From Phragmites australis (Eukaryota; Streptophyta; Magnoliopsida; Poales; Poaceae), in NCBI RefSeq assembly GCF_958298935.1, contig NC_084921.1, positions 46,223,001-46,287,000 on the forward strand: a stretch of 64,000 bases of DNA, read 5' to 3'. Made by a program: the position numbers and the translations under genes. Positions 1-11,206 of this stretch are shown one piece after another; the first letter of the stretch is position 1, and each line of letters opens with the position of its first letter. The notes beneath the pieces are model-generated. The model saw only the letters and a list, made by a program, of their open reading frames with translations. It searched no databases and had not been told where the DNA came from.

Positions 1-779
1 GCGAGATTGAGCGCGAAGGCGCAGAGCGAGTTGGTGCCGAAGACGAAGATGTCCGGCTGGAACGTTCCGACTTCGCGCAGCCTGGGCAGCTCGACGAAGA
101 CCCAGGGCACGACGAGGAAGCAGAGGCAGCACGGTGCGACGTAGTAGAGCGAGGTGATTGGGTTGAGAGAGATGCCCTTGGAGGTGAGGAGGATCTGGAT
201 GAGGACGAGGCGCGTGGCCTCGAAGGCGACGGCGGCGAGCTGGAGCGCGACGCCGCGGACATCGAAGCGGGCCTCCCCGTAGGCGGCGATGGCGACGCCG
301 AAGGAGATGGAGAGCATGTTGAGCATGGAGGAGGACTTGAAGGTCTCCTTATTGAAGAGCACCCCGATGGAGTAGACGGCGACGGGCATGAGCGCCTTGA
401 GCATCTGGATGAAGGAGACGGAGAGGTAGATGTAGGCGGAGTTGGAGAACCAGAGGGAGAGCGAGTAGAGCGCGCCGATGGGAAGGACGGAGGCGACGTA
501 GAGCTGCGGCGTCATGGCGGGCGAGGACGGGAGGTCGACGACGCGGAGGACGCGGACGAGCGCGACGGCGAGGGAGGAGCAGAAGGCCATGTGCACCATG
601 GTGAGGGAGATGGGGAAGGGCCAGTTGTACATCTTGGGGTCGAGGATGTACTTGTTGTAGACGATGACGGCGAAGGAGAGGAAGATCCACACCGCCACGT
701 ACATGTAAGAGACCAGCACCTTGCGGATCACCGACTCCGACATTCCGCCCTCCCCGCCGCCGGCCGACTCCTTCGCCAT
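1..779 (-). CDS. Sugar-phosphate/phosphate translocator (TPT/DMT family), C-terminal part outside window
   Basis: The minus strand is open from an ATG at 779-777 to the left edge (259 codons, no stop), so the gene is cut by the window and roughly the last 80-100 residues are missing. The translation has a short Gly/Glu-rich N-terminus, then alternating hydrophobic segments typical of the ten-helix drug/metabolite transporter fold. Family landmarks seen include [20 protein letters not shown] near residue 43, [20 protein letters not shown] near 120, [12 protein letters not shown] near 165 and [13 protein letters not shown] near 205. These match the plant group annotated 'probable sugar phosphate/phosphate translocator' (At3g17430/At4g32390-like), Golgi/endomembrane or plastid exchangers whose substrate is usually unproven. 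The start was chosen because it is the first in-frame ATG and lies in a G-rich GCCATGGCG context. No intron is visible in the part present. Coding GC is very high, normal for grass 5' exons. Confidence 0.9.
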   Translation of the reverse strand, partial: MAKESAGGGEGGMSESVIRKVLVSYMYVAVWIFLSFAVIVYNKYILDPKMYNWPFPISLTMVHMAFCSSLAVALVRVLRVVDLPSSPAMTPQLYVASVLPIGALYSLSLWFSNSAYIYLSVSFIQMLKALMPVAVYSIGVLFNKETFKSSSMLNMLSISFGVAIAAYGEARFDVRGVALQLAAVAFEATRLVLIQILLTSKGISLNPITSLYYVAPCCLCFLVVPWVFVELPRLREVGTFQPDIFVFGTNSLCAFALNL

Positions 780-1030
780 GGCCACCGCCGCCGCCGCTTC
801 CTCCGGTTAGGTTGTGCGGAGGCTGCGGATCTGGACGGGCGCTTTGGTGTTGGATATCTGTGGAGGAGGATCTCAGGATCTGGGAGGGAGAGGTAGGTGA
901 TGGTGTGATTAGGAGCCGGGGTTCTTGCAGCCTGGGGAGGAGAGGGGGCGAAAGCACGCGGACAATTAATTGGAGCTGCTGCTTTGCCTGTATCTCCGTC
1001 GTCCTCTGGAGCGGATGCATAGAATCCTAA
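780..1030 (-). promoter_or_regulatory. GC-rich 5' leader/proximal promoter of the translocator
   Basis: This GC-rich stretch lies directly upstream of the translocator ATG and ends abruptly at AT-rich DNA near 1030. Short ORFs here on both strands look like by-products of base composition. No clear TATA box was recognised. Calling it leader plus proximal promoter is inference from position. Confidence 0.4.
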
Positions 1031-1473
1031 AAATAAATTTATTTAGTTTAATGTATTTACTGTTGCAGTATACAAATATATAATCTTATTTTGATTTGAT
1101 AGATATATGTTCTACATCTATTTATAAAGATTGGCTATTCACTAGTGTTGTAAAATGATCTTTATGTGAGTAAACAATTATAATCTTTAACTTTTTATAT
1201 CTATTTATATAAGCTTAGATTCAGTCAACTAAATAAAAATTTAACTCAATCTATTTAAACATATACAACTAAATATATACTTTTTTAATTAATATGACTA
1301 TATATATATATGCTTATTTCGGCTCAGGCTGTTTATACTATACATGTCTGCACAACCTGATCTGGTAACCAAACACGCCATATATGTATGGCCCCTCTCG
1401 GGCTCGGAGCCTTCTGAATCGTGGTCTGTGGCGTGCCAGCTGAACGGAACGGTCGCCCTGTTCTTGTGTAACG
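1031..1473. other. AT-rich intergenic DNA
   Basis: AT-rich sequence with scattered short ORFs and no recognisable gene. It ends at the 9-bp target duplication of the adjoining foldback element. Confidence 0.5.
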
Positions 1474-2220
1474 GGGGCAATCGTTTTTTTACCACTCCAC
1501 CAGATGGTGATAGCCAAAACACCTTCCTACCGAATGTTCTCGCCTAAATGCCACATGAGCACTGTTCAACCCATATTTCCCGCTATGAACAGTAATTTTC
1601 GTTGCAAACAGTAATTATGAGCTAAAAAACGTAAAATGTATCGATTTTTTTACCTTCTCTATAATTCATAAGCAACTCATTTTAACTGTATTCATTAAAA
1701 AACTTATGTACAATTCAAACTAAAATTATTCAAAAGATACTACTTTTGCAACTTCTAATCATCACAAAAATTCCAATAAATCTGAAAAAATACACTAATA
1801 TTCCTCTAATGTGATTTAATAATTTATAAAATTATTTTCTACCCTAAGTTATAAGGTGAAAAGTGAGTTACTTTGTAATACCTATTTATTAGTACATTTT
1901 TTTTGAATTTTGTGATAACTTAAAAATTACTAGAAGTTGCAAAAGTAGCATATTTTGAAGAATTTTTGTTTGAGTTGTACATAAGATTTTTAATGAATTC
2001 AGGTAAAATAAGTTATTTATAAATTATAAAGCATGTAAAAAAATCGACACATTTTTTACATCTTTTTTAGCTCATGATTACTGTTAACAACGAAAAACTT
2101 ACTGTACGTAACGAGAAATATGAGTTGAACAGTGCTCGAGTAGCATTTGGGTGAGAACATTTGGTAAGGTGATGTTTTGGCGGTCGCCATCCAATAAGGT
2201 GGCAAAAGGACGATTGCCCC
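1474..2220. mobile_element. Mutator-type foldback element (MULE-MITE), 747 bp, 9-bp TSD
   Basis: The element starts GGGGCAATCG and ends CGATTGCCCC, and the two halves are long inverted arms of roughly 350 bp at about 80% identity by eye. They share blocks such as AACACCTTCCTACCGAATGTTCTC and its inverted counterpart near 2150-2180. It is flanked by an exact 9-bp direct repeat TGTGTAACG at 1465-1473 and 2221-2229. A 9-bp TSD is the Mutator hallmark. No transposase is encoded, so it would depend on an autonomous MULE. ORFs at 1298-1547 and 2056-2359 are arm-derived and not genes. Confidence 0.85.
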
Positions 2221-2229
2221 TGTGTAACG

Positions 2230-4150
2230 TGCTGAGCTTGATGCAATCTTCATGCTTTGAGAGTATTAGGGAGCTCATAATTTGTGGATGCCATTGCATT
2301 ATTGCATGGATATGTATCAAACAAAATAGGGTAAGCAGTACAAAGTGATTGCCATACACTATGCATGCATATCATGTCCTGATCATAAAAGAGATTATTA
2401 AGTGAAAAACGGAGAATTGGGATCAAAATTATATGCAACCAGAAATGCAATCACAAGTCACTGTTTTCTCCCCGTGTCACCGTCACGAGTACCTGGCATT
2501 TGATATTTCCTCAGGGCTCTATATTTTATAAATATAGTTTCTTAGGCAAATGGAATGACAAATCGATCTGTCGGTGGATTTCTTCTAGTTTATTTCGTTG
2601 CAATAATCCCTGTAGTACATTATTATAATATTATCTAATATTATTATAGTACTTTTTATTTTATTATTTTCGATAACTACTATATTTTTTATATTCTATT
2701 ATTCTCTTTTTTTTTTTACTTTTAGTCATTCTCTATCCGGCGGGATCGGTAAAAATATGGCACAGTGATAGAGATCGGCAGCCGATCCGGCTGGAGTTGG
2801 AGATGGCACAGTGATAGAGATCAGTATAGCTTATGAAGAGAGGATGCTTTTACAATAGTAGTACTTATCTTCTGCAGTGCCGATGTGGCACTACATGGCA
2901 TGATGCCAACGGGACCGTGACATGGAGCTTCCGATAGTTACTGACAGTTAGACACAAGGAAAAGTTGATTTCTTCGGAATTTTCCCATTCCTAATTACGG
3001 AGTAAAAGGTTGATCTCCAGGGAAAGCTCTCAGTTTAAGAGATTCGCTTTGTCAGTGGCATGACACATGCTTGGAGACTAGTAAAGCGTAGGCACCCCCA
3101 CAGAGTAAACCATGATAGAAAATCGAACCAAGAAAAGGAACACGTTTCCAAGAAATTACTACAGTACCATTGCCAGAAAACAGACACTGTGGTTCGTTTT
3201 TAAAATTTAAAAAAAAAGAGAAAGAAAGAGATGCCCATCCTTGTTTTGCTTCGATCAAGGGTAGCTGCAATGCTGCATATGAGGTGTGGCTCAACTACAG
3301 TGCTCCGTTGCTTCCTTGCATTGCGACCAGCACGGCAGCACCACCAAAGGGACTCGAGCCGCCTGCCTCCGGAACCGTGCGTCGTCATCGAGTCGCTTGG
3401 CCCGGAAAAGGTCCACCGCTCTAGGACCGACGCTATCAAACCCAAGAGCCATCTGATCCCTTGAGCATAATCTAATCTATCTAATCGGAACTAATCCAAA
3501 TGGTGATGACCTGGTCTGCGCTGACGCCAAAACAGTGATGAACTTCCGGCGAGAAAACGAGGAAGAAAGCCGCGTTCAAACTGGATGAACACCGAGCGAC
3601 GCACGCCAGATGTTGGAGTGGCAGTTGCAATGCAACCCCTCTCCTATCTGACAGGCTTCCGGGATCTGAGAATGTGCTGCGCACCTAATTCAGACAGGAA
3701 CCCTTCTTCCATCCAACGCGTGCGCCTCAGCCTCGCCAATCCAATCCAATGGAACGATCTCTCTCCGTCTCCCACCGTGCCGAACGCAAGGAAGTGGACC
3801 ATTAAGGTAGGAAGAAAGAGTAACACAGTGGTGAGTGGTGGACTGGTTGTCTGGTAGAGAGGCGCCGAGCCCGCGTGGGAAAAAAGAGGCCAGTTTGGTG
3901 CTGTTCGGCGACCCTGGCGGAGTCAAGCTGGCATTGGAGTGCTCTGCAGTGCAGTGCAGCGCAGCTCGACGCTGGAAAATGATAGAATTGAATTGGAGGG
4001 ACGCAAGGTTCGGTGAGGTCGGCGAGTGAGGTGTGTGTGGTCGACCTCCGCGGGCGACGAGACGAGGCCTGTCTGATTCAGGGCATCTTGGCTTGCTCTT
4101 CCTCAGGCATATTCGCATTTCCGCAACCACTCGCGATAGATGGTTATTGT
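2230..4150. other. Intergenic DNA without supported gene
   Basis: This stretch has an AT-rich left part and a more GC-balanced right part (about 3050-4130) with several overlapping short ORFs on both strands. None shows a recognisable domain or a convincing exon structure. A promoter or first exon of an unrecognised gene between 3.2 and 4.1 kb cannot be excluded. Confidence 0.4.
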
Positions 4151-4154
4151 TAGA

Positions 4155-4345
4155 CCATCTCTAACGCTAACGATTTTTCTTCAGAGTTAAAATCTTTTCA
4201 CAATAAGATTTTCGTTCTTTTCAACGTTTTACAGTTTTTCTTCACGATTTCTGATAGGAAGGGATTTTCAAAATTATTCTTTTTAAGATGAGATTTTTTT
4301 TTTTACTTTTATAATTTCACTTGAAGTGAAGCTGTTGAAGATGAG
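4155..4345. mobile_element. Small MITE remnant with CATCT..AAC termini
   Basis: The left end reads CATCTCTAACGCTAACG and the inverse of the right end reads CATCTTCAACAGCTTCAC, resembling the common grass MITE termini of the CATCTCCAACAGCTT type. The interior is AT-rich and non-coding. The terminal match is imperfect and no clear TSD is seen, so this is tentative. Confidence 0.4.
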
Positions 4346-5048
4346 AGAAAATAAAAAAAAATAAGACCGATGAAGTGAATCAGAAAGAAAACAAAATGAA
4401 GATAATATGATTGAAGGTAATTAAAAACCTTTACGAAGTGGCCTTTTCTTTGGACATAGAAATGAGCTCAGGTGGCGGGCTTTGGTCTTTGGAAAGGCTG
4501 CACGTGTACGTTGGCGTTCCGTCCATCAGAATTCAGAAGTTTCAGCGCCGCAACAAACAGCGTGCTTTTGTTTTATCTTCATGGCTCGGTATCCAAATTG
4601 ATGGTCTATGGATGATCTGAATGATTCAGCAATTTCATTGTGATGTGTATGTTGCAACATTGTGGTTGTGTATGGCAGACTGTCAATGTCTTTTTTTGCG
4701 GGGCTGTTGTCTTTGATAAGAGATGGCATGTAACGTGCGCAGGAGGAAAAAATGATAAGCTGGTTACCAAGATGGTGCTTTTGTTATTGTTGAGCCAGGA
4801 GACCTGGGCAGTTGAGCTCTTTTCTCTTGATGAGGACAGGCTACCCAGAATCTGCTGCTGCTGCTGCTGATGCAGTGCAACACTCAAGCTTTCACTCAAA
4901 TTTCCTTCAACAGTTCTCATCATTGTACTCTGTTATTTCTGTTGCCATGTTGGTGCTGTATGTTACTACACATAGCAATGGGCTGCATGGCGATGATCGG
5001 TAGCTACGACATGATCACTTGAGTAGAAGATATCCTTTCATTTGCATT
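4346..5048. other. Intergenic DNA
   Basis: Mixed-composition sequence with a short CTG/CTGCTG run near 4850-4870. Only short chance ORFs are present and no domain is recognised. Confidence 0.4.
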
Positions 5049-5365
5049 CTCTCCGGTCATAAATACATATCTTATTTTGATAGTATTCAATACATACTTT
5101 TGATCAATATTTTTTATTAAAATATATTTATAAAAGTATTTTTTAATACAAATATACACATACGATTTTAAGATTTCTAAACTAATTTTTTTTTCAAAAT
5201 ATCGTTAGTCAAATTTTAAAAGTTTGATCAAATCTTTCAATTGAAGAAGGATAAAGTCTCTTACTCACGCCGAGGATAGAACATGGGTCATGATTGTGAC
5301 GCTCCTACGCCTTGACCGTCGCGAACCGAATCTCTTCTAAAATGACATGTATTAAGCCGAGGGAG
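5049..5365. mobile_element. Stowaway-like (Tc1/mariner) MITE, degenerate
   Basis: The left end CTCCGGTCATAAATACATAT matches the inverted right end CTCCCTCGGCTTAATACATG, as in grass Stowaway elements whose termini start CTCCCTC. The inner part contains the usual 'TTTGATCAAA'-style AT-rich arms. A TA follows the right end, but the left TA is not preserved. Non-coding. Confidence 0.6.
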
Positions 5366-6184
5366 TAGTAATATTATTAGTTTGCACGTCCATATTGGGA
5401 GTATATATGCTTTGTAAGTAAATTCTATAAGACTCTTCACCGAAAGATCTCTACGATACCTTGATCTATGACATCATTCCCTGGTTCAACGACTGACACA
5501 TGCAACTGAGAGTATGAAGGGAAACACGTGATATACATAAGAGAGAGTTTTTCTACGAGACCAGATTCTATAGAATTTTCTTCCATACACTGCATTCTTT
5601 CTCAGTAAGACGCCACCTCAGGACAGGTACAATATCTTTTAAAGCATGAGCAGACGAATTTGTCCCAAGCTTGACTTTGAGTCCACAGAATCGAAAGAGA
5701 CATCGGAACGGTGACGAAAATGATCGATTCTATCTCTTGCATCTTTTCTGAAAACTCTATTGACACACTGATCGTTTCTTGTAGCCTGCGGCAAACAAAT
5801 GATCACGTAACATCAGAGGGAGAAGGGCCGATGAAAAATCTATTGACACACCGGATATGGGCCTTTGCAGCATGTTCTGGAGGCCATGCTTGTAGGCTGT
5901 AGCAGCATGGCATATCGTTGGGGAGCGACCGAGCTAAGCCGCACAACATCCTGTCCGTCACCCTATCACAGGCACAGGCTACAAGTCTGGAAAATAAACC
6001 TGTGGATGAGATAAATCGACCAAACACCTCGCGAGCGGCCCACTTGCCGAGGCCGACAGGGAGTCAGCGTTGCCGCCTGGGCCGCGGGTGCGTCTCCGCG
6101 GAAACGCCGTCCGCCCGGCGCAAACCGCGAGTGCTCGGCGCCGGGGCGTGCGTTGGTTCTTCGGTTGGAGTTTTTGGATTGGGC
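5366..6184. other. Intergenic DNA, gene not recognised
   Basis: Composition rises in GC towards 6000-6180. ORFs here are short and lack recognisable domains. The stretch ends at the TTA target duplication of the Harbinger element. Confidence 0.4.
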
Positions 6185-6187
6185 TTA

Positions 6188-8201
6188 GGGCAAGTACAAC
6201 GGATCTTTTGACCCCGTCCCTTCATAGCCATTTTTTCAAAAAAAAACCCTATCTCAGCCTGAAGACGCCTCTTCCGTCGTCTCGCGAGGCGACGGCTTCA
6301 TCCCGTGCTCCGATGCAGAGGAGACAACTCGAGCAGCGCTGTATGGGCCGTCTCCTCGTCTCGACGGTGCGCGGATCCCGGGCGCTCGCGCGCGTGGTTG
6401 ATGTTTGGGCGCGCGCGGGAGGGAGCAATCCCGCCAATTTCGTCTCCCTATATCACCGGTGAAGGCGACACAACTCCATTCTTCTTCCTCGTCGGGCACC
6501 CCAAACTTTGGCAGCCGCGATGTTGAGCGCCTCGGCTAGGAAGAGCAAGCTAGCTGCTGCAAACAAGAAGAGCAAGGGCGCCCCGGCTGCTGCGTCGTCG
6601 GTGGCAGCGGCGGCGGCGGTGTCGTAGAAGATTTTCTAGCCGAGGATGAAATCATAGAAGAATTTATCAGGGAGCTTGGAGATGAAATGAAGGCCGACAT
6701 CGACAGACGATCATCAACTGTACCTCACCGTCGTCGCCGACAGATTGGACCAAGGAGGTACATACCAAGAAATCGAGAAAAAGGTCATGATGATCTTGTT
6801 GCTAATTATTTTTCCGCAAATCCTATCTACACCGATGAGATGTTCCGTAGAAGATTTAGGATGACTAGGCCGTTGTTCCTACGCATCGTGGACAATCTTA
6901 GGGAGTGGTCTCCTTATTTTACCCAAAGAGTCGATGCAACCGGTAGGGATTCTCTTTCACCCCTTCAAAAGTGTACCGCGGCTATCAGGATGCTAGCTTA
7001 TGGCTCCTCGGCTGATCAACTTGATGAAGTATTGAAAATTGCCGCAAGCACTTGTTTGGAGATTTTGGGAAAATTTGCTGAAGGAGTGATTGAATGTTTT
7101 GGTGAAGAATATCTACGTCCTCCAACAAGTGATGAAATGGAGAAAATCTTACAAGAAAACGAGGCTCGTGATTTCCCTAGAATGTTGGGTAGCATCGATT
7201 GTATGCATTGGGCATAGAAGAATTGCCCGAAAGGTTGGGCAGGCATGTTCACTCGTGGTGACAAAGGCGTTCCTACTATGATCCTTGAAGCAGTGGCATC
7301 CCATAATCTTCGTATATGGCATGCTTTCTTTGGTACTGCCGGGTCTCAAAATGATATTAACGTCCTAAACAAGTCTCCACTGTTCATTCAAGCTATAAAG
7401 GGGGAAGCTCCTACGGTACAATATATTGTAAACGGAACACAATATGATATGGGTTACTATCTTGCTGATAAAATATATCCCAAATGGGCGGTATTCGTGA
7501 AGACAGTAACGGCCCCTCAGTCGGCTGAAGACAAATTATTTGCATTGATGCAAGAGGGGGCAAGGAAAGATGTCGAGTGCGCATTTGGCGTATTGCAGTC
7601 ACGATTTGATATTGTTCGACGACCTGCAAAATTATGGAAGCAGGCGGACGTTATCAACATAATGCAGGCTTGTGTTATCCTTCACAATATGATAGTGGAA
7701 GATGAGAAGGAATCAGTTAGAGTTGCTTTGGATTTGAATGAGAATCCGAGTGCGACGATAGTGCTCCCACTTGAAGTGCGTACAAGCGACAACCCTAATC
7801 CATGCTTCGCAGAGGTGCTTCGCAGGAATTCCGCTATCAAAGCTCGGCCAACACACAGGAAACTCAAGAAGGATCTAATCGAGCACATATAGCATCGCTA
7901 TGGAAACAAAGAAGATTAGACAATATGTTGCAATTATATATAATATAATAATTATTATTATGATGGTTTTAAAAATATTGTAAGTATGTTCGTCTTATTT
8001 ATGCTTGAACCGTCTTCCATCAAACGGCAACACAATGGTATACAAATTGATATTCATGATTGATCTTGGCTTCATGCAATGCATTAAACTGCTTGCAGAC
8101 GACCCCCCGTCTATGGGTTGTACGACCTGTCTTTTTAATCGTCTGTATGTCAGATTCTAGTCTCTTAGAGACGACCCCCTATCTGTGGGTTGTACATGCC
8201 C
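6188..8201 (+). mobile_element. Complete PIF/Harbinger transposon, 2014 bp, TTA TSD
   Basis: The element opens GGGCAAGTACAAC and closes GTTGTACATGCCC, an inverted pair, and is flanked on both sides by TTA (6185-6187 and 8202-8204), the PIF/Harbinger target duplication. The single long coding region is a plant Harbinger-type transposase on the plus strand. The usual second, Myb-like ORF is not seen. The 3' subterminal region carries a direct repeat of about 30 bp (near 8099 and 8170, each with GACGACCCCC and GGGTTGTAC), plausibly transposase-binding sites. Confidence 0.85.
6630..7892 (+). pseudogene. PIF/Harbinger transposase broken by one in-frame stop
   Basis: Two abutting frame-matched segments (6687-7217 and 7218-7892) together give a transposase of about 400 residues. 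An acidic in-frame extension reaches back to about 6630. The N-terminal part has the YTDEMFRRRFRM region. The DDE nuclease follows, with the first Asp in MLGSIDCMHW, a second acidic site in SQNDINVL, and Glu in the ECAFGVLQSRF segment; GYYLADKIYPKW is a family landmark. The only break is TAG at 7215-7217, where the family normally has Trp (TGG), so one G-to-A change explains it. A 35-codon ORF from the ATG at 6520 (Lys/Ala-rich) stops at 6626 in another frame and may be the frameshifted N-terminus. The element is probably not autonomous now. Confidence 0.85.
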
Positions 8202-8204
8202 TTA

Positions 8205-9240
8205 GGTGATAGCAGACTAGACACAGCTAACTAACTAGGTCCTGCCGTGTTGGACGGCTGGATGCGGCAGCGGCCGGGTGGTGTGGGGCGCAGCAGCAGG
8301 GCGGCTGGGGCGGCGGCGTGGCGGGAAGGCAGGGTGAGGCGACGCCGGTCACTCGAGGTTGGGGCGGTGCTTAGCTAGGCTAGGCTATGCTAGCACAGCG
8401 TACCCGGTCTCAACCTAAGCACAGTCTCACGAGTCGTGCCGTGCTAGTTTGATCCATCCAGCCTTCAGATCATGCCTAACATAACCCAGTTGGCCAGCAC
8501 TAAGCGATAGCTTCTGATTTGGGGTGGTGGTCTGATTGTGGCGTTGAATGGGCGGACTCGGCTAGCATGGGGGCAGGTGCAGTTGGTAGCCGAAGCTGGG
8601 TTGTGGAATTTTTATATATATATATTTTCTAAATTTTTAAGATTATATGTTCGTCTCGAAAATAATGAACTCTATCATATCGTCGCCCGTTCAACGGGCT
8701 TGTTGATCTCGCCCGTTGAACGGGTGATACATTGTGGGCTCCAGCTAGCAATGTATTTAATAATCGGGAAGAGGAAGGTATCGTCCGTTCAGTGGGTGAG
8801 AACATAGCGGGTGAGACCTTTGTGACTGTGACGCTGCGCGAGCCCACCCAAAAGGTCTCGCTCGAGACATTTTGAGTATTTAGGCATGCCCTGCTAACAT
8901 CAGTACTTCATTTGACACTCATTCTGCCGAGAGAGGAGAGGAGATGGGAGGGGAGGGGAGGGGAAGAAGATTTGTGCGGTAAAGTTCTACCGAAAAAAGA
9001 GATAAATTTTTCCCTATTTTTTTACAAACCCAGTAGGATAGCAACTAGTACTAAATTTTGATATAGGTTAGATGTTATATTTAGGTTTTGTTTTACATAC
9101 CTGGTAGTATAGCCAGTAAAAGTAGGATAAAATATAGATCTAGCTTTAAAATTAGGGTTAGATATAGTTTGGCAATTAGATCATATTTATACGTATATTT
9201 TTAGTAATTAGAAGTAGTATTTAGATATATTTTAGTATTA
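8205..9240. other. Repeat-rich non-coding DNA with paired palindromes
   Basis: No gene is recognised. The stretch contains two palindromic blocks, CGCCCGTTCAACGGGC near 8684 and CGCCCGTTGAACGGGT near 8710, and a purine-rich GGAGAGGAGAGG tract near 8930-8970. Confidence 0.4.
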
Positions 9241-9342
9241 GATGTAGGATTTAGATATAGTGTAGTCATAATTGATATGATAGATGTAGGATTTAGATAT
9301 AGTGTAGTCATAATTGATATGATAGATGTAGGATTTAGATGT
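9241..9342. repeat. 42-bp tandem repeat, about 2.5 copies
   Basis: A unit beginning GATGTAGGATTTAGATATAG recurs at 9241, 9283 and 9325 (period 42). The 78-codon minus-strand ORF over it is a translation of the repeat and not a gene. Confidence 0.85.
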
Positions 9343-9479
9343 GTTTGATGTAGCAAATTAGAATATATTGTTGCAGTGTAGATTACATGTTGGGCTATGC
9401 TTGTAATGAATTTTGCATTGTAGATGTAGTTTAACATGATTCTTTCTGTTATGTCGCAATAATTTTATAGTTTTTGTCG

Positions 9480-9970
9480 ATGGTTGCTAGGTATGACGGA
9501 TATGTGGTAGTTTAGGATTTTTTACGGAGACCGTGAAATCTTATATGGTCCGAAATGGGTAGTATTGTTCGTATTTAAGTCAATAGACAAGGATATATCT
9601 AGACCAATGCAAAAAATTGTCGAAAACTTGTATGTCTGGTTGATATGGGGTTTCAAAATAGACCCCAAATTTTAAGAGATGATCATTAGCATTGTCGACA
9701 ACCGTTATAGAGAATGTGTGTACTGAGAGGTATTCCCGCTCTGGGAAGATGAAGCATAAGAAGGGGCGGTGCAGGACTACGAGGCTCCATAATGACATGG
9801 ATGAAGCAGAAACTGGATGTTGCGTGAAATGGTGCAGCAAGTGTAACAGAACAGGACACACTTACAAGAAATGTATCATTGTTGTCCCAAATGTGAACCC
9901 CGCGGAAGTAGGTCTGTCTGGGTTTGCTGGAGATGGGACCTGTCGATCATCGGCTTCGTCGGCTCATTGA
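9480..9970 (+). pseudogene. MULE transposase remnant: N-terminal fragment plus C-terminal zinc knuckle
   Basis: The stretch starts with a frame reading MVARYDGYVVV, then broken frames, then an open segment (9692-9970) with a CCHC zinc knuckle CSKCNRTGHTYKKC preceded by GRCRTTRLHNDMDEAE. This pairing matches the C-terminus of MuDR-type plant transposases. The central catalytic MULE domain between the two parts is missing, so this is an internally deleted relic. Several stops interrupt the first part. Confidence 0.6.
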
Positions 9971-9979
9971 GATTGATTA

Positions 9980-11206
9980 ATGTTGTACGAGCACATCACC
10001 ATCGGCAGGCCCGTTATGGACCTTAGCACGTACCAGTTTGGTGCGGACGACGTCGACGGCCCGACCATGGAGTCCTTGTGGTGCAGACATAGGGTAAATG
10101 TAATGCTATTTGTGTATGTTTATGTTGATTGCTTTATTGTACTGTCTAATTTAGTTAGGTTGCATAGCCGAGTTGGTCCATCCTGCAGACACACCGCATG
10201 TACCCGGACTTCGTTTGCTAGTTCGATGAGCTGACGGTGGACTGTGTACGCTGGTGACCGTACATGTAGGCCGAGGTACTTCGACGCGCTCCGTTTAGAC
10301 TTTCGGTGCTCTACCTACGTGATATGGAGTACTGGCTCACGACTTGTGCCCTCGTCTTCGACATACGTCAAGAAATACTCACCGCATCACGTGATGCGGC
10401 AGTTTAGAAAGTTCCAGCCGTGGCCGCTACCATTGACTAGGTTAGTGCCTATCAACATTCACATGTGCGTAACATTTTAATTACATTTTCATACAAACCA
10501 CGTGTGCACCTTGTATTCACGGACTTATGTTTCTGCAGGTTGACGCGGAGGGAGCTCATTCCACTAGCGCGTTTGCATCGCGTGTGCAGAGATGAGTTGA
10601 AGAATGGGATGCAGCTGTCGAGCACGTTGTGGACAAGGAGCCTCCACACTCGGAGGAGGCATACGCGGAGGACTATCGTGGTTCGTGCGTTAGAGGCGGG
10701 TCCAGGTGACGTACACACCAGCCAAGTTTTCACGGCATGTTGTGGACGTACGCGACATGCACCTTACGCACAGTGATCAGGCTCGTTCGCTTGAGTTACT
10801 AATAATCCTATACAATTCATCATTTATCTCAATTGTTAGCTTAAAAATTGTGAAGTGAGACGAAGTTTATTTTTACAGAGAGACATACTATACCAAATTG
10901 ATACCGATGGACGTGTGTGGAGACTGCAACTCGACTGTAAGGGTGAGGTCTCCAGAGTCGAGATGAGCGCATCGTTTAGCCGAATTATCCGGAACATGAC
11001 GAAAGCTTAAGATGATTAAGCTACGATTCATCCTCGGACGTTACACGCAACGACGAACATCGGCACAGATACTGAATCTTGCCGTGCCTGCGCGCTTCAG
11101 CAGCAGTTTGTTATGGAACGAGATTTCCGGACCACCCTTCGCGCCAGCCACGGCATGTGCACGCTGCCGATGCAACTCTAACAAAGCAACAAGTCAACAA
11201 CACTAA
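9980..11206 (+). pseudogene. Degenerate plant-mobile-domain (PMD) gene associated with the MULE remnant
   Basis: Fragments characteristic of the plant mobile domain (aminotransferase-like PMD, PF10536) occur in order but in different frames. They are ITIGRPVMDLS near 9998, a YPDF...FDELTVDCVRW...AEVLRRAPFRLS...LRDMEYW block in one frame at about 10200-10400 with three stops, then HHVMRQFRKFQPWPLP near 10385-10440. A GT...CAG-flanked gap near 10465-10540 could be an intron. The downstream segment near 10600-10760 reads like the family's C-terminal 'W..HVV' part. PMD genes are often carried by MULEs in plants, and the neighbouring zinc knuckle supports that. It is not functional as it stands. 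Confidence 0.6.

Noticed and set aside
349..1020. 223-codon minus-strand ORF
   Set aside because: Arg/Pro/Leu-rich shadow of the translocator in another frame; the real frame runs from 779 to the window edge.
9201..9437. 78-codon ORF with repeated 'LNPTSIISIMTTLY'
   Set aside because: Direct translation of the 42-bp tandem repeat.
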